Source of the DNA: JAUYQR01 sp050632395
GTDB taxonomy: Bacteria > Pseudomonadota > Alphaproteobacteria > Rhodobacterales > Rhodobacteraceae
Assembly (NCBI RefSeq): GCF_050632395.1
Contig: NZ_CP192600.1
Location: 186,001 to 250,000 of the forward strand
Direction: 5' to 3'
DNA length: 64,000 nucleotides
Shown here: positions 8,792-17,827 of the stretch, in pieces
Layout: every line of letters starts with the position of its first letter
Numbering within the stretch: position 1 is the stretch's first letter
Position numbers and translations under genes: made by a program
The notes under the pieces: model-generated
The model's database searches: none
What the model was told of the DNA's origin: nothing
The model's input: only the letters and a program-made list of their open reading frames with translations

Positions 8792-8804
8792 GTCCGAAAC
8801 GGAC
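8792..8804. promoter_or_regulatory. Short perfect palindrome GTCCG-AAA-CGGAC upstream of ilvE
   Basis: Five-base arms around AAA, 38 bases before the ilvE ATG. It could be a repressor site or a small leader hairpin; there is no U-tract, so it is not a terminator. Confidence 0.3.
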
Positions 8805-8841
8805 CTAACTCGCGCAATATGTGCAAAGCGAGGAGGCTTCG

Positions 8842-9708
8842 ATGGCTGGCTACGACGATCGCGACGGATTCATCTGGATGGATGGCAAACTGGTGGACTG
8901 GCGCTCTGCCAATGTCCACATCCTGACCCACGCCATGCACTACGCCTCATCCGTCTTTGAAGGCGAACGCTGCTACAACGGCAAGATCTTCAAATCGACC
9001 GAACATTCCGAACGTCTCCGCACGTCCGGCGAACTTCTCGACATGCCGCTCCCCTACAGCGTGGCAGAGATCAACGCCGCCAAGGAAGCCACGCTCAAGG
9101 CCAACAACCTGACTGACGCCTACATCCGCGCCATCGCCTGGCGTGGCGTGGGCGAAGACATGGGTGTCGCGGCCAAGCGCAACCCGATCCGCATGGCCGT
9201 GGCCGTCTGGACATGGGGCAGCTATTACGGCGACGCCAAGATGAAGGGCGCCAAGCTCGACATCGCCAAGTGGAAGCGCCCGTCGCCCGAAACCATCCCC
9301 CACGCCGCCAAGGCCGCCGGTCTTTACATGATCTGCACCATGTCGAAGCACGCCGCCGAAGCCAAAGGCTGCTCTGACGCCATGATGTTCGACTATCGCG
9401 GCTATGTGGCCGAGGCGACGGGTGCCAACATCTTCTTCGTCAAGGACGGCGAGGTGCACACCCCGAAGGCCGACGCCTTCCTGAACGGCATCACTCGCCA
9501 GACCGTGATCGGCATGCTGAAAGATATGCAGATCAAGGTCCACGAACGCCACATCATGCCCGAAGAACTGGAAGGCTTCGAACAATGCTGGCTTACCGGC
9601 ACCGCAGCCGAGGTCACCCCGGTCGGCCAGATCGGTGATTACAACTTCGAGGTCGGCGATCTGACCAAGCGCGTCGCGATGGAATACGAAAAGCTCGTCC
9701 GCGCCTGA
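8842..9708 (+). CDS. ilvE: Branched-chain amino acid aminotransferase
   Basis: 288-residue fold-type IV PLP aminotransferase that makes valine, leucine and isoleucine from their 2-oxo acids with glutamate. HAMHYASSVFEGER (residues 30-43) is the conserved N-terminal loop, Lys157 in IPHAAKAAG is the predicted PLP Schiff-base lysine, and GYVAEATGANIFFVKDG is the cofactor phosphate/substrate region. ATG 8842 was chosen over an in-frame GTG at 8821 because AGGAGG sits 8 bases upstream. It is transcribed alone, divergent from petP, and is followed by a strong hairpin. Confidence 0.95.
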   Translation: MAGYDDRDGFIWMDGKLVDWRSANVHILTHAMHYASSVFEGERCYNGKIFKSTEHSERLRTSGELLDMPLPYSVAEINAAKEATLKANNLTDAYIRAIAWRGVGEDMGVAAKRNPIRMAVAVWTWGSYYGDAKMKGAKLDIAKWKRPSPETIPHAAKAAGLYMICTMSKHAAEAKGCSDAMMFDYRGYVAEATGANIFFVKDGEVHTPKADAFLNGITRQTVIGMLKDMQIKVHERHIMPEELEGFEQCWLTGTAAEVTPVGQIGDYNFEVGDLTKRVAMEYEKLVRA

Positions 9709-9727
9709 CACCTGCCCGAAATGAAAA

Positions 9728-9755
9728 CGGCGTCGAACCCCTCGGTTCGACGCCG
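9728..9755. terminator. Hairpin between convergent ilvE and a small leftward gene
   Basis: A perfect 12-bp stem (CGGCGTCGAACC with its complement) and a 4-base loop. On the minus strand it is followed by GTTTTCATTT, so it is a good rho-independent terminator for the leftward gene. On the plus strand the T-rich tail is weak, but it probably also ends ilvE. Confidence 0.75.
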
Positions 9756-9779
9756 CCGTCATTTGCCGTGGGCGACCGG

Positions 9780-9947
9780 TCAGGCGGTGCGGCCACGCTC
9801 GATCCGCAGGAATTGGATCAGGCGCGATGGCCCGGCCTCTTCCTGCTTGCGATGCCAGGTTTCCCGTCTGGCCCGCGCGATCGCCAGAAACCGCTGGACG
9901 CGAACCCCGCTCGGAGTTGCCCTCTTGTCGGCGACGTGACGTGACAT
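9780..9947 (-). CDS. Small basic protein, 55 residues, unknown
   Basis: Begins MSRHVADKRATPSG and ends IERGRTA. It is very rich in Arg and Lys with no hydrophobic segment, so it is soluble and possibly nucleic-acid binding. The start has a good ribosome site (GAAAGGA, 7 bases upstream), and the stop lies 25 bases before a strong terminator hairpin, which together argue for a real gene. I do not recognise the family. It lies downstream of queG on the same strand with about 90 bases between them. Confidence 0.55.
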   Translation of the reverse strand: MSRHVADKRATPSGVRVQRFLAIARARRETWHRKQEEAGPSRLIQFLRIERGRTA

Positions 9948-10039
9948 GTTTCGGTCCTTTCACTCGACTCACCGTAAAAGCTTAGCACACCTCGGCCGGT
10001 TTCGCGCCACCTGCGCGCAGGAGCCTTGGGCGCTGTCGG

Positions 10040-11077
10040 TCAAACCTTGCCGATCGACAGGCGCCCCACCGCCCAACGCGCGGCATCGGCCACCACCGGG
10101 TCGGGATCATCGGCCAACCCCTGCGCCACCCCGCGCAATCCCGTCGCACCCGAATTGCCGATGGCGTAAAGCACATTCCTCACAAACCGGTCCCGCCCGA
10201 TCCGCTTGATCGGGCTACCTGCAAACCGCGCCCGAAACCCCGCATCATCCAGCGCCGCCAATTCCGCCAGCGCGGGCAACCCGACCTTCGGCTGATAGCC
10301 GATTTCGCGCGCAGCAACGGCGAACTTGTTCCACGGGCAGACCGCAAGGCAATCATCGCAGCCATAGATCCGGTTGCCCATCAGCCCGCGCAACTCCGGG
10401 TCCACCGGCCCCTTGTGCTCGATCGTCAGGTAGGAAATGCAGCGCCGCGCATCAAGTTGATAGGGTGCGGGAAACGCCGCCGTGGGGCAGACATCCAGAC
10501 AGGCCCGGCAACTGCCGCAATGGTCCACCTCCGCCGCATCCGGCTCCAGATCCAGCGTCGTGAAGATCGCGCCCAGAAACACCCAGTTACCCAGATCCCG
10601 GCCCAGAAGGTTGGTGTGCTTGCCCTGCCAGCCCAAGCCCGCCGCCTGCGCCAAGGGTTTTTCCATGACCGGTGCCGTATCGACGAACACCTTGATCTCG
10701 CCCCCCGCCTGATCCAGCAGCCACCGCCCCAGCCGCTTCAACCGCCGCTTCACGAGGTCATGGTAATCGCGGCCCTGCGCATAGACGCTGACCACCCCAC
10801 GGTCGCGCGCCGCCAGCCCCGCCATCGGGTCACCCTCCGGCGTATAGGCCTCCGCCAGCATCACCACCGACCGCGCCTCCGGCCACAGCGCCGCCGCGTT
10901 CCCGCGCCAGCCTTCGCGCTCGGCCATCCAGCCCATCTGCCCGTGCCGCCCGGCCTCAAGCCACGCACGCAGCCGCTCCGCCGTCCCAGGCACCGCATCA
11001 GGCCGACAGATGCCGATCTTTGAAAACCCTTCCACAAGCGCCCGCGCCTGCAGGGAATGCTTAAGGGCCTCTTTCAT
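10040..11077 (-). CDS. queG: Epoxyqueuosine reductase
   Basis: 345-residue cobalamin-dependent iron-sulfur enzyme that reduces epoxyqueuosine to queuosine in tRNA position 34. Two [4Fe-4S] motifs are intact: Cys187-x2-Cys190-x2-Cys193-x3-Cys197 (HCGSCRACLDVCPT) and a second cluster with Cys240, Cys243 and Cys247 (YGCDDCLAVCPWN). The predicted catalytic Asp lies in VDTAPVMEK (about 133). The C-terminal 60 residues resemble the HEAT-like tail of QueG. The start codon, its GAGGA ribosome site and the first codons fall inside a repeated intergenic element. Confidence 0.95.
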   Translation of the reverse strand: MKEALKHSLQARALVEGFSKIGICRPDAVPGTAERLRAWLEAGRHGQMGWMAEREGWRGNAAALWPEARSVVMLAEAYTPEGDPMAGLAARDRGVVSVYAQGRDYHDLVKRRLKRLGRWLLDQAGGEIKVFVDTAPVMEKPLAQAAGLGWQGKHTNLLGRDLGNWVFLGAIFTTLDLEPDAAEVDHCGSCRACLDVCPTAAFPAPYQLDARRCISYLTIEHKGPVDPELRGLMGNRIYGCDDCLAVCPWNKFAVAAREIGYQPKVGLPALAELAALDDAGFRARFAGSPIKRIGRDRFVRNVLYAIGNSGATGLRGVAQGLADDPDPVVADAARWAVGRLSIGKV

Positions 11078-11119
11078 CTGTCCTCAAATATCCCACGGGG
11101 GTCCGGGGGTGTGAAACCC
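11072..11119. repeat. 48-bp intergenic repeat, copy A (overlaps the queG start)
   Basis: Identical over 48 bases to 51243-51290. Read on the minus strand it contains a C-rich arm, then ATATTTGAGGACAGATGAAA, which supplies the queG Shine-Dalgarno and ATG. Here the G/C-rich arm has lost the perfect hairpin seen in copy B. Confidence 0.9.
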
Positions 11120-11133
11120 GCGGGGGCGCCGGC

Positions 11134-11799
11134 TCAGAAATCCAGATCGGCATAATGCGCCGCCGGCGGAAAACCCGACACCTGATCCGCCAGCAGCGTG
11201 CGGAAACTCGGCCGCGACTTGATCTTGGCGTACCAATCCTTCAGCACCGCATGCCGGTTCCAGTCGACGTCGCTGATGTAATCCAAGCAGCTCAGATGCG
11301 CGGCGGCCGTGAAATCCGCCAGCGTCATCACATCGCCCGCCAGCCAGCGCCGCTGATCCAACAGCCACGCCATGTAATCGAGGTGATACTTGATCCGCGT
11401 CGACCCGGCCTTGACGTTCTTGCTGTCGGGATAGCCCTGCCCGGTGACCTTCTTGTTGACACGCTCGTACAGAAGCTTCGACGTCACCTCGCTCTGGAAC
11501 TTGTCGTCGAACCACGCACACAGGCGGCGCACCTCGTACCGCGCATCGGGGTCGCGCGGCAAAAGCGGGGGCGCCGGCACGATCTCTTCAAGGTATTCGC
11601 AGATCGCCTGGCTTTCGCTCAACACCCGGCCATCCATCCGCAGCACAGGCACCTTGCCCGCCGGATTGCGGCGCAGGAAATCGGGCGACGGCTCCCAATA
11701 CCGCTCCTCGACCAGCTCCACCTCGATCTTCTTTTCGGCCAAGGTCAGCCGCACCTTGCGGCAGAACGGCGACAGCGGAACGTGGTACAGGCGGTTCAT
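11134..11799 (-). CDS. Glutathione S-transferase family protein
   Basis: 221-residue protein with an N-terminal thioredoxin-fold GST domain (residues 1-78; PLSPFCRKVRLTLAEK, GKVPVLRMDG, then SESQAICEYLEE for glutathione binding) and an all-helical C-terminal domain with the N-capping box-like TLADFTAAAHLSCLDYI. Ser or Cys in SPFCR is the likely catalytic residue. Substrate unknown. ATG 11799 is preferred over an upstream in-frame start because it matches the usual GST N-terminus and has AGAGGT upstream. It is followed by repeat copy A and queG. Confidence 0.9.
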   Translation of the reverse strand: MNRLYHVPLSPFCRKVRLTLAEKKIEVELVEERYWEPSPDFLRRNPAGKVPVLRMDGRVLSESQAICEYLEEIVPAPPLLPRDPDARYEVRRLCAWFDDKFQSEVTSKLLYERVNKKVTGQGYPDSKNVKAGSTRIKYHLDYMAWLLDQRRWLAGDVMTLADFTAAAHLSCLDYISDVDWNRHAVLKDWYAKIKSRPSFRTLLADQVSGFPPAAHYADLDF

Positions 11800-11868
11800 C
11801 GGACGGGTACCTCTGGCATTCCCCCTCATTGCCGCGCGGGCACGGGAAATTCAATCCCTGCGCGGGCC

Positions 11869-12621
11869 TCAGCCTTCGAAACAGGCGGAACGACCGTCAA
11901 CCGCGATGGTTTCTGCCCCCGCGATGATCGCACGGGTCCGCTTGCGCACAAAGCTCGACGGATCGCTGGCGCTGCGCCCTTTGGGGTCGGGCAGCACTGC
12001 CGCCAGCCGGGCCGCCTGCACCGCCGACAGGTCCTTGGCATCAACCCCGAAGTAATGCTGTGCCGCCGCCTGGACGCCGAACACCCCGTCGCCAAATTCG
12101 GCCACGTTCAGATACACCTCCAGGATCCGCTGCTTTGACCAGAGCAGTTCCACCGTCGGCGTCAGCACCGCTTCGGCGGCCTTCCGCAGCCAGCTTCGCC
12201 CGTGCCACAGGAACACGTTTTTCGCCACCTGCTGGCTGATCGTCGACGCGCCGCGCCCACCGCCCTCGTCGATCGCGGCCCGGATCGCGGCCATGTCAAA
12301 ACCCCAGTGGTTGCAGAAATTCGCGTCCTCCGCCGCCACCGCGCTGCGCCCCATCACCGGGGCGATGTCTTCCCACGCCACCCAGTCCTTTTCGATCCCG
12401 CCAAGCCGCCACGCCTCGCCCATCTGGTAAAGGTTGATCGGCGGCGGCAGAAAGCTGAACAGCACCACCAAAAGCCCGTAAACCCCCGCAATCGCGCCCA
12501 AGCCCCGAAGCGCCCAGCGCATGACCAGCCGCCCGCGCGACAGCGGCGGTGCGCTTTCGGCAGGTTTCGGCTTGCGCTTGCGCGGCGCGCGGGCGGTTTT
12601 TTCGGCAGGCTTTTCTGTCAT
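11869..12621 (-). CDS. mtgA: Monofunctional biosynthetic peptidoglycan transglycosylase
   Basis: 250-residue GT51 enzyme that polymerises lipid II glycan strands. A basic, proline-rich cytoplasmic tail (residues 1-30) precedes one membrane segment (about 36-60). The catalytic Glu98 is in AVAAEDANFCNHWGFD, followed by GASTISQQVAKNVFL, the lysine/arginine-rich RKAAEAVLT and EVYLNVAEFG motifs. There is no transpeptidase domain, so it is MtgA rather than a class A PBP. It sits in the leftward series, 40 bases from the DUF1269 gene. Confidence 0.95.
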   Translation of the reverse strand: MTEKPAEKTARAPRKRKPKPAESAPPLSRGRLVMRWALRGLGAIAGVYGLLVVLFSFLPPPINLYQMGEAWRLGGIEKDWVAWEDIAPVMGRSAVAAEDANFCNHWGFDMAAIRAAIDEGGGRGASTISQQVAKNVFLWHGRSWLRKAAEAVLTPTVELLWSKQRILEVYLNVAEFGDGVFGVQAAAQHYFGVDAKDLSAVQAARLAAVLPDPKGRSASDPSSFVRKRTRAIIAGAETIAVDGRSACFEG

Positions 12622-12664
12622 GGGCGGAACATAGACGCGCGCGGGCCGGCGCCGTCAAGTGAGC

Positions 12665-13201
12665 CTATTTGCGCCCGCCGCCAAGCTGGTCATGCGGCTG
12701 GTGCAGGGGCGGCACCTTTTCCAGAAACTCCTTCAGCCGGGCCTCGGCTTCATGGGTAAGTGAGGTGTGCAGCACCCTGCCCTTCTCGCGGAACGGCTCC
12801 AGCCGTTCCAGCACCTTGTCGGCGGTCAGTTTGCGGATCAACAGCCCGACCGCCGCCCCGCCCTTGTCAAGACTTTGGCCGATGTCGCGCAGGAACTGGT
12901 CGTCGATGCCGATATCGGTGAACTTCCCCGCCAGCGCCCCGGCCCCCGCACCCACCGCCGCGCCGACGATCGGGTTCAGGAACAACAGCCCGATCAGCGT
13001 GCCCCAGATACCGCCACCGATCGCCCCGCCTGTGGTCAGGTTCACCGATTGGTGCAGGCTGACCTTGCCGGTGTCGTCGCGGGTGACAACGACGACATCC
13101 TCCATTTCGATCAGGTGTTCCTTCTGCAACGCCACCAGTGCCTTGCCGGCGGCAAAGGCCGTCGCCTCATCGGGGAAGGCTACGATGATCAGGTCGGACA
13201 T
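12665..13201 (-). CDS. DUF1269 domain membrane-associated protein
   Basis: 178-residue protein that matches the DUF1269 family. It begins MSDLIIVAFPDEATAF, followed by a glycine/alanine-rich hydrophobic hairpin (residues about 57-92, resembling glycine-zipper segments) and a helical C-terminus. The function is unknown. Related proteins are often stress-associated or membrane-inserting. It lies between gltB and mtgA on the same strand, with a hairpin separating it from gltB. Confidence 0.82.
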   Translation of the reverse strand: MSDLIIVAFPDEATAFAAGKALVALQKEHLIEMEDVVVVTRDDTGKVSLHQSVNLTTGGAIGGGIWGTLIGLLFLNPIVGAAVGAGAGALAGKFTDIGIDDQFLRDIGQSLDKGGAAVGLLIRKLTADKVLERLEPFREKGRVLHTSLTHEAEARLKEFLEKVPPLHQPHDQLGGGRK

Positions 13202-13222
13202 GGCTCACTCCATGAAATGCAC

Positions 13223-13249
13223 AGGGCCGCCGCAGGATGCGACGGCCCT
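13223..13249 (-). terminator. Hairpin downstream of gltB
   Basis: AGGGCCG-C-CGCA pairs with TGCG-A-CGGCCCT around a GGA loop (11 pairs with one mismatch), 40 bases past the gltB stop and before the DUF1269 ATG. The U-tract on the minus strand is weak, so termination may be partial. Confidence 0.55.
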
Positions 13250-13288
13250 TTGTAGCATACCCAAAGCGGTTTGGGGATGGGAATTTCC

Positions 13289-16200
13289 CTATTCCGCCGG
13301 AACTTTCGCGATCTCGTCGCTCAAGGGATAGGCCAGATGCGCCAGCATTTCCTTCGGACAGACCTGCAGGAAATTGCGCCGCTCGCTGTCCCAGTTCGCA
13401 AGGATGCGTTCAGCCAGTTTCGAGGCGGTTTCGTCCAGATGCCGCTGGATCAGGCCCTTCAACTGCAACTCCCAGTGCGGGTGTTCGACCGCACAGGTGA
13501 CGATGCTTTCAAGGTTCATGAAATCTTCCGCCAAGCCCTTCGGGTCGTAGACATATGCCATGCCCCCGGTCATCCCGGCGCCAAAGTTGGCCCCGATCCG
13601 CCCCAGCACCACCGCGACGCCGCCGGTCATGTATTCACACCCGTTCGACCCGCAGCCCTCGACCACCACATGCGCGCCCGAGTTGCGAACGCCAAACCGC
13701 TCGCCCGCCCGACCGCTGGCGAACAGGAAGCCGTCGGTCGCGCCATATAGCACCGTGTTGCCGATGATCGTGTTGTCCTCGGCCTTCAAGGGCGATGACA
13801 TCAGCGGCCTGACCGTGATCGTGCCGCCCGACAAGCCCTTGCCGACATAGTCGTTGGCGTCGCCCTGCACTTCCAGCTTAAGCCCCCGCACCGCGAACGC
13901 ACCAAGCGATTGCCCGCACGACCCGGTCAGCTTCACCGTCAGATGGTCGGGCTGGAGCGCGTTGCGCATCCCAAACTTCTTGACGATGTGACTGCTGGCC
14001 CGCGTCCCGATGGTGCGCAGCGTGTTCCTCACCGCGTAGGACAGCTGCATCTTCTCGCCATCCTCGAAGAACCGGTGCCCATCGCGGATGATGTCGGCGT
14101 CCAACGTATCCGGCACCGCATTGCGGGGCTTCGACCGGTCGTAGGTGATCTTCGACGCGCCGTCGACGGTGATCAGCAGCGGGTTCAGGTCAAGGTCATC
14201 CAGATGCGCCGCACCACGGCTGACCTGGGTCAGAAGGTCGGCCCGCCCGATGATCTCGTCCATCGACCGCGCGCCAATTGATGCCAGAATCTCCCGCACT
14301 TCCTGCGCGTAGAAGGTGATCAGGTTCACCACTTTGTCCGCCGTGCCGGTGAACTTCTGCCGCAGCGCCTCGTTCTGCGTGCAGACGCCGACCGGGCAGG
14401 TGTTCGACTGGCACTGGCGCACCATGATGCAACCCATCGCGATCAAGGCCGCGGTGCCGATGCCGTATTCCTCGGCCCCCAGCATCGCCGCCATCACGAT
14501 ATCGCGGCCCGTCCGCAAGCCACCATCCGTGCGCAGCGTCACCCGCTCGCGCAGGTTGTTCATCGAAAGCACCTGATGCGCCTCGGTCAGGCCCATCTCC
14601 CACGGCAGGCCCGCATACTTGATGCTGGTCGCCGGGCTGGCCCCGGTGCCGCCGTTGTGGCCGGAAATCAGGATCACGTCAGCCTTGGCCTTCGCCACCC
14701 CTGCCGCAATCGTGCCTACACCCGACGAAGACACCAGCTTCACCGTCACCTTGGCGCGCGGGTTGATCTGCTTCAGGTCGTAGATCAGCTGCGCAAGGTC
14801 TTCGATCGAATAGATATCGTGGTGCGGCGGCGGCGAGATCAGCGTCACCCCCGGCGTCGAATGGCGCAGCCGCGCGATCAGCGCCGTGACCTTCATCCCC
14901 GGCAGTTGGCCACCCTCGCCGGGCTTGGCACCTTGGGCCACCTTGATCTCAAGCTCCTCACAAGCGTTCAGATACTCCGCCGTCACGCCAAAGCGCCCCG
15001 ACGCGACCTGCTTGATCTTCGCCGAGGGGTTGTCCCCGTTCGGCTCCGGCACGAAATGCGCCGGGTCCTCACCGCCTTCGCCGGAATCGCTCTTTGCGCC
15101 GATCCGGTTCATCGCCACGTTCAGCGTCTTGTGCGCCTCCGGGCTCAGCGCCCCCAGTGACATCCCCGGCGTGACAAAGCGCTTGCGGATCGAGGTGATG
15201 CTTTCCACCTCCTCAATCGGCACCGGCTTGCCCAAGGTCTTGATGTCCAAGAGATCGCGCAAGTGGATCGGCGGGTTCGCCCGCATCGCCGCCGAATACT
15301 GCTTCCACAGGTCATAGCTCGCCCGGTCGCAGGCCGATTGCAGCATGTGCATCGTCTGCGCTTCCCAAGCGTGTTTTTCGCCCGACCGCCGCGCCTTGTA
15401 GAACCCGCCGATGGGCAGAACGTCAGACCCGCCCAGCCAGCCGCGCGCGTGCACTTCCTCCAGCTTCTGCTCGATCCCGGTCAGGCCGATGCCGGAAATG
15501 CGGCTGTGCATGCCGGGGAAATACTCCGCCACCATCGCACGGCTCAGACCAACCGCTTCAAAGTTCAATCCGCCGCGATAGGACGAGATCACCGAAATCC
15601 CCATCTTCGACATGATCTTCAGCAGCCCTGCGTCGATGGCATCGCGATACCGCCGCATCGCATCGGTCAGGCTGCCTTCGATCAGTCCCCTGTTGATCCG
15701 GTCCGCAATCGAATCCTGCGCGAGGTAAGCGTTCACCGTCGTCGCACCCGACCCGATCAGCACCGCAAAGTAATGCGGATCAATACACTCCGCCGACCGC
15801 ACGTTGATCGAACAGAAGGTCCGAAGGCCCTTCCGCGTCAGCCACGAATGCACCGCGCTGGTGGCCAGAATCATCGGCATCGGCACCCGATCCGTGCCTT
15901 GATGTTCGTCCGTCAGCACCAACTGCCCCGCGCCCGAACGCACCGCATCCTCGGCCTCGGCGCGGATACGCTCCAGCCCCACGCGCAGGTCGTCCAGCCC
16001 AGGCGACACCGGGAAGGTGCAGTCAATGAACGCCACCTGATCGCCGAAGCGCTTCACCAGCACGTCGAACTCGGCGTTGCCAAGGAACGGGCTTTCCAGC
16101 ACCAGAATCTCGGTCTGGCTGTTGTTTTCATCCAGCACGTTGCGCAGGTTGCCGAACCGCGTCTTCAAGGACATTACCCGGCCCTCACGAAGCGAGTCGA

Positions 16201-17827
16201 TCGGCGGGTTGGTAACCTGGCTGAAGTTCTGCCGGAAGAAATGGCTCAAGGGCCGGTAGATCGACGACAGCACCGCCGCTGGCGTGTCATCGCCCATCGA
16301 GGCGACCATTTCCTTGCCGTCCTCGGCCATCGGGGCCAGAACCTGCTCCAGCTCCTCGATCGTGAACCCCGCCGCGATCTGGCGCTTGCGCAGTTCGGAA
16401 CCGGTAAACGTCGCCACCTCGGGCACGTCCTTCAAAAGCGCGTTCAGATCGACGATCTTGCCTACCCAGTCGCCATAAGGCTGCGCCGAGGCGAGGCGGT
16501 TCTTCATCTCCACATCGTGGTAAAGCCGCCCCTCGGCCATATCGACGGCGATCATCTGCCCCGGCCCCAGCGCGCCCTTTTCGCGGATCGTCGCCTCGTC
16601 CACCGGCACCATCCCGGCTTCGGACCCGGCGATCAGCATCCCGTCGCCCGTCACCACATAGCGCATCGGGCGCAGGCCGTTGCGGTCAAGCCCGCCGCAA
16701 ACCCAGCGCCCATCCGTCATCGCCAGCGCCGCCGGCCCATCCCACGGCTCGATGACCGAGTTGCAGTAGGAATACATGTCCGCCCATGCCTTCGGCATGT
16801 CGGTCGTGGCCTTAGACCACGCTTCCGGCACCAGCATCGTCTTGGCCAAGGGGGCCGAGCGGCCAGACCGCACCAGCACCTCGAACACCGCATCCAGCGC
16901 GCCCGAGTCGGACGTTCCCGCCGGGATGATCGGCTTGATGTCCTCGGCGGCGTCGCCAAAGTTGTTCGACGCCATGCGAATCTCGTGGCTCCGCATCCAG
17001 TTGACGTTGCCCTTCAGCGTGTTGATCTCGCCGTTATGGGCCAGCATCCGGAACGGCTGCGCCAGCCACCACTGCGGGAAGGTGTTGGTCGAATAGCGCT
17101 GGTGATAGATCGCGAAGGCGCTCTCGAACCGTTCGTCCATCAGGTCGGGGTAGAACACCGCCACCTGTTCGGCCAGCATCATGCCCTTGTAGATGATGCT
17201 GCGGCACGACAGGGAACACAGATACATCCCCTGGATATGCGCCGCCAGCGCCGCCTTCTCGATCCGGCGGCGGATGATGTAAAGTTCCCTCTCGAACGCC
17301 TCGGCGTCGATGTCCTTGTCGCAGCGGATCAGGATCTGCTCGATCTCGGGCCGGGTGGCGTTCGCCTTGTCGCCCAAGACTTCGGTGTTCACCGGCACAT
17401 GCCGCCAGCCGTATATGTAATGGCCCATCCGCAGAACTTCGGATTCGACGATCGTCCGGCACCGTTCTTGCGCGGCGAAATCCGTGCGCGGCAGGAACAC
17501 CTGCCCCACGGCCACCAGCTTTTGCATGTCCGGCTCGTGCCCGGTGCGGCGGATCTGGTCGTAAAAGAACTTCACCGGGATCTGCACATGGATACCCGCG
17601 CCGTCACCCGTCTTGCCATCGGCATCGACAGCGCCCCGGTGCCACACGGCCTTCAGCGCGTTGATCCCATTCTCCACCACCTTCCGGCTGGGCTTGCCAC
17701 TGATCGACACGACAAGGCCAACGCCGCAGGACGAATGTTCGTCATCAGCCTTGTAAAGCCCGTTCGCATCCAGCCATTCGCGCTTGGCTTCTTCGGCCGC
17801 CACCCAGGCTGCGTCAAAGGTTGTCAT
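13289..17827 (-). CDS. gltB: Glutamate synthase (NADPH) large subunit
   Basis: 1512-residue alpha subunit of GOGAT, which converts glutamine plus 2-oxoglutarate to two glutamates. The N-terminal class II amidotransferase follows a 33-residue propeptide, with nucleophile Cys34 in SSCGVGLVV. The FMN/synthase domain carries the [3Fe-4S] cysteines in CQSNTCPVGVC (about residues 1136-1147) and SGHNGGTGASP. The C-terminal beta-helix domain has the G-G-x-x-Y repeats. ATG 17827 has AAGGAG 8 bases upstream and sits inside the 3' end of an orphan exported-protein gene. Confidence 0.97.
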   Translation of the reverse strand: MTTFDAAWVAAEEAKREWLDANGLYKADDEHSSCGVGLVVSISGKPSRKVVENGINALKAVWHRGAVDADGKTGDGAGIHVQIPVKFFYDQIRRTGHEPDMQKLVAVGQVFLPRTDFAAQERCRTIVESEVLRMGHYIYGWRHVPVNTEVLGDKANATRPEIEQILIRCDKDIDAEAFERELYIIRRRIEKAALAAHIQGMYLCSLSCRSIIYKGMMLAEQVAVFYPDLMDERFESAFAIYHQRYSTNTFPQWWLAQPFRMLAHNGEINTLKGNVNWMRSHEIRMASNNFGDAAEDIKPIIPAGTSDSGALDAVFEVLVRSGRSAPLAKTMLVPEAWSKATTDMPKAWADMYSYCNSVIEPWDGPAALAMTDGRWVCGGLDRNGLRPMRYVVTGDGMLIAGSEAGMVPVDEATIREKGALGPGQMIAVDMAEGRLYHDVEMKNRLASAQPYGDWVGKIVDLNALLKDVPEVATFTGSELRKRQIAAGFTIEELEQVLAPMAEDGKEMVASMGDDTPAAVLSSIYRPLSHFFRQNFSQVTNPPIDSLREGRVMSLKTRFGNLRNVLDENNSQTEILVLESPFLGNAEFDVLVKRFGDQVAFIDCTFPVSPGLDDLRVGLERIRAEAEDAVRSGAGQLVLTDEHQGTDRVPMPMILATSAVHSWLTRKGLRTFCSINVRSAECIDPHYFAVLIGSGATTVNAYLAQDSIADRINRGLIEGSLTDAMRRYRDAIDAGLLKIMSKMGISVISSYRGGLNFEAVGLSRAMVAEYFPGMHSRISGIGLTGIEQKLEEVHARGWLGGSDVLPIGGFYKARRSGEKHAWEAQTMHMLQSACDRASYDLWKQYSAAMRANPPIHLRDLLDIKTLGKPVPIEEVESITSIRKRFVTPGMSLGALSPEAHKTLNVAMNRIGAKSDSGEGGEDPAHFVPEPNGDNPSAKIKQVASGRFGVTAEYLNACEELEIKVAQGAKPGEGGQLPGMKVTALIARLRHSTPGVTLISPPPHHDIYSIEDLAQLIYDLKQINPRAKVTVKLVSSSGVGTIAAGVAKAKADVILISGHNGGTGASPATSIKYAGLPWEMGLTEAHQVLSMNNLRERVTLRTDGGLRTGRDIVMAAMLGAEEYGIGTAALIAMGCIMVRQCQSNTCPVGVCTQNEALRQKFTGTADKVVNLITFYAQEVREILASIGARSMDEIIGRADLLTQVSRGAAHLDDLDLNPLLITVDGASKITYDRSKPRNAVPDTLDADIIRDGHRFFEDGEKMQLSYAVRNTLRTIGTRASSHIVKKFGMRNALQPDHLTVKLTGSCGQSLGAFAVRGLKLEVQGDANDYVGKGLSGGTITVRPLMSSPLKAEDNTIIGNTVLYGATDGFLFASGRAGERFGVRNSGAHVVVEGCGSNGCEYMTGGVAVVLGRIGANFGAGMTGGMAYVYDPKGLAEDFMNLESIVTCAVEHPHWELQLKGLIQRHLDETASKLAERILANWDSERRNFLQVCPKEMLAHLAYPLSDEIAKVPAE

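Noticed and set aside
9721..9939. Plus-strand small frame across the ilvE terminator
   Set aside because: It starts inside the hairpin and opposes a better supported minus-strand gene with ribosome site and terminator.
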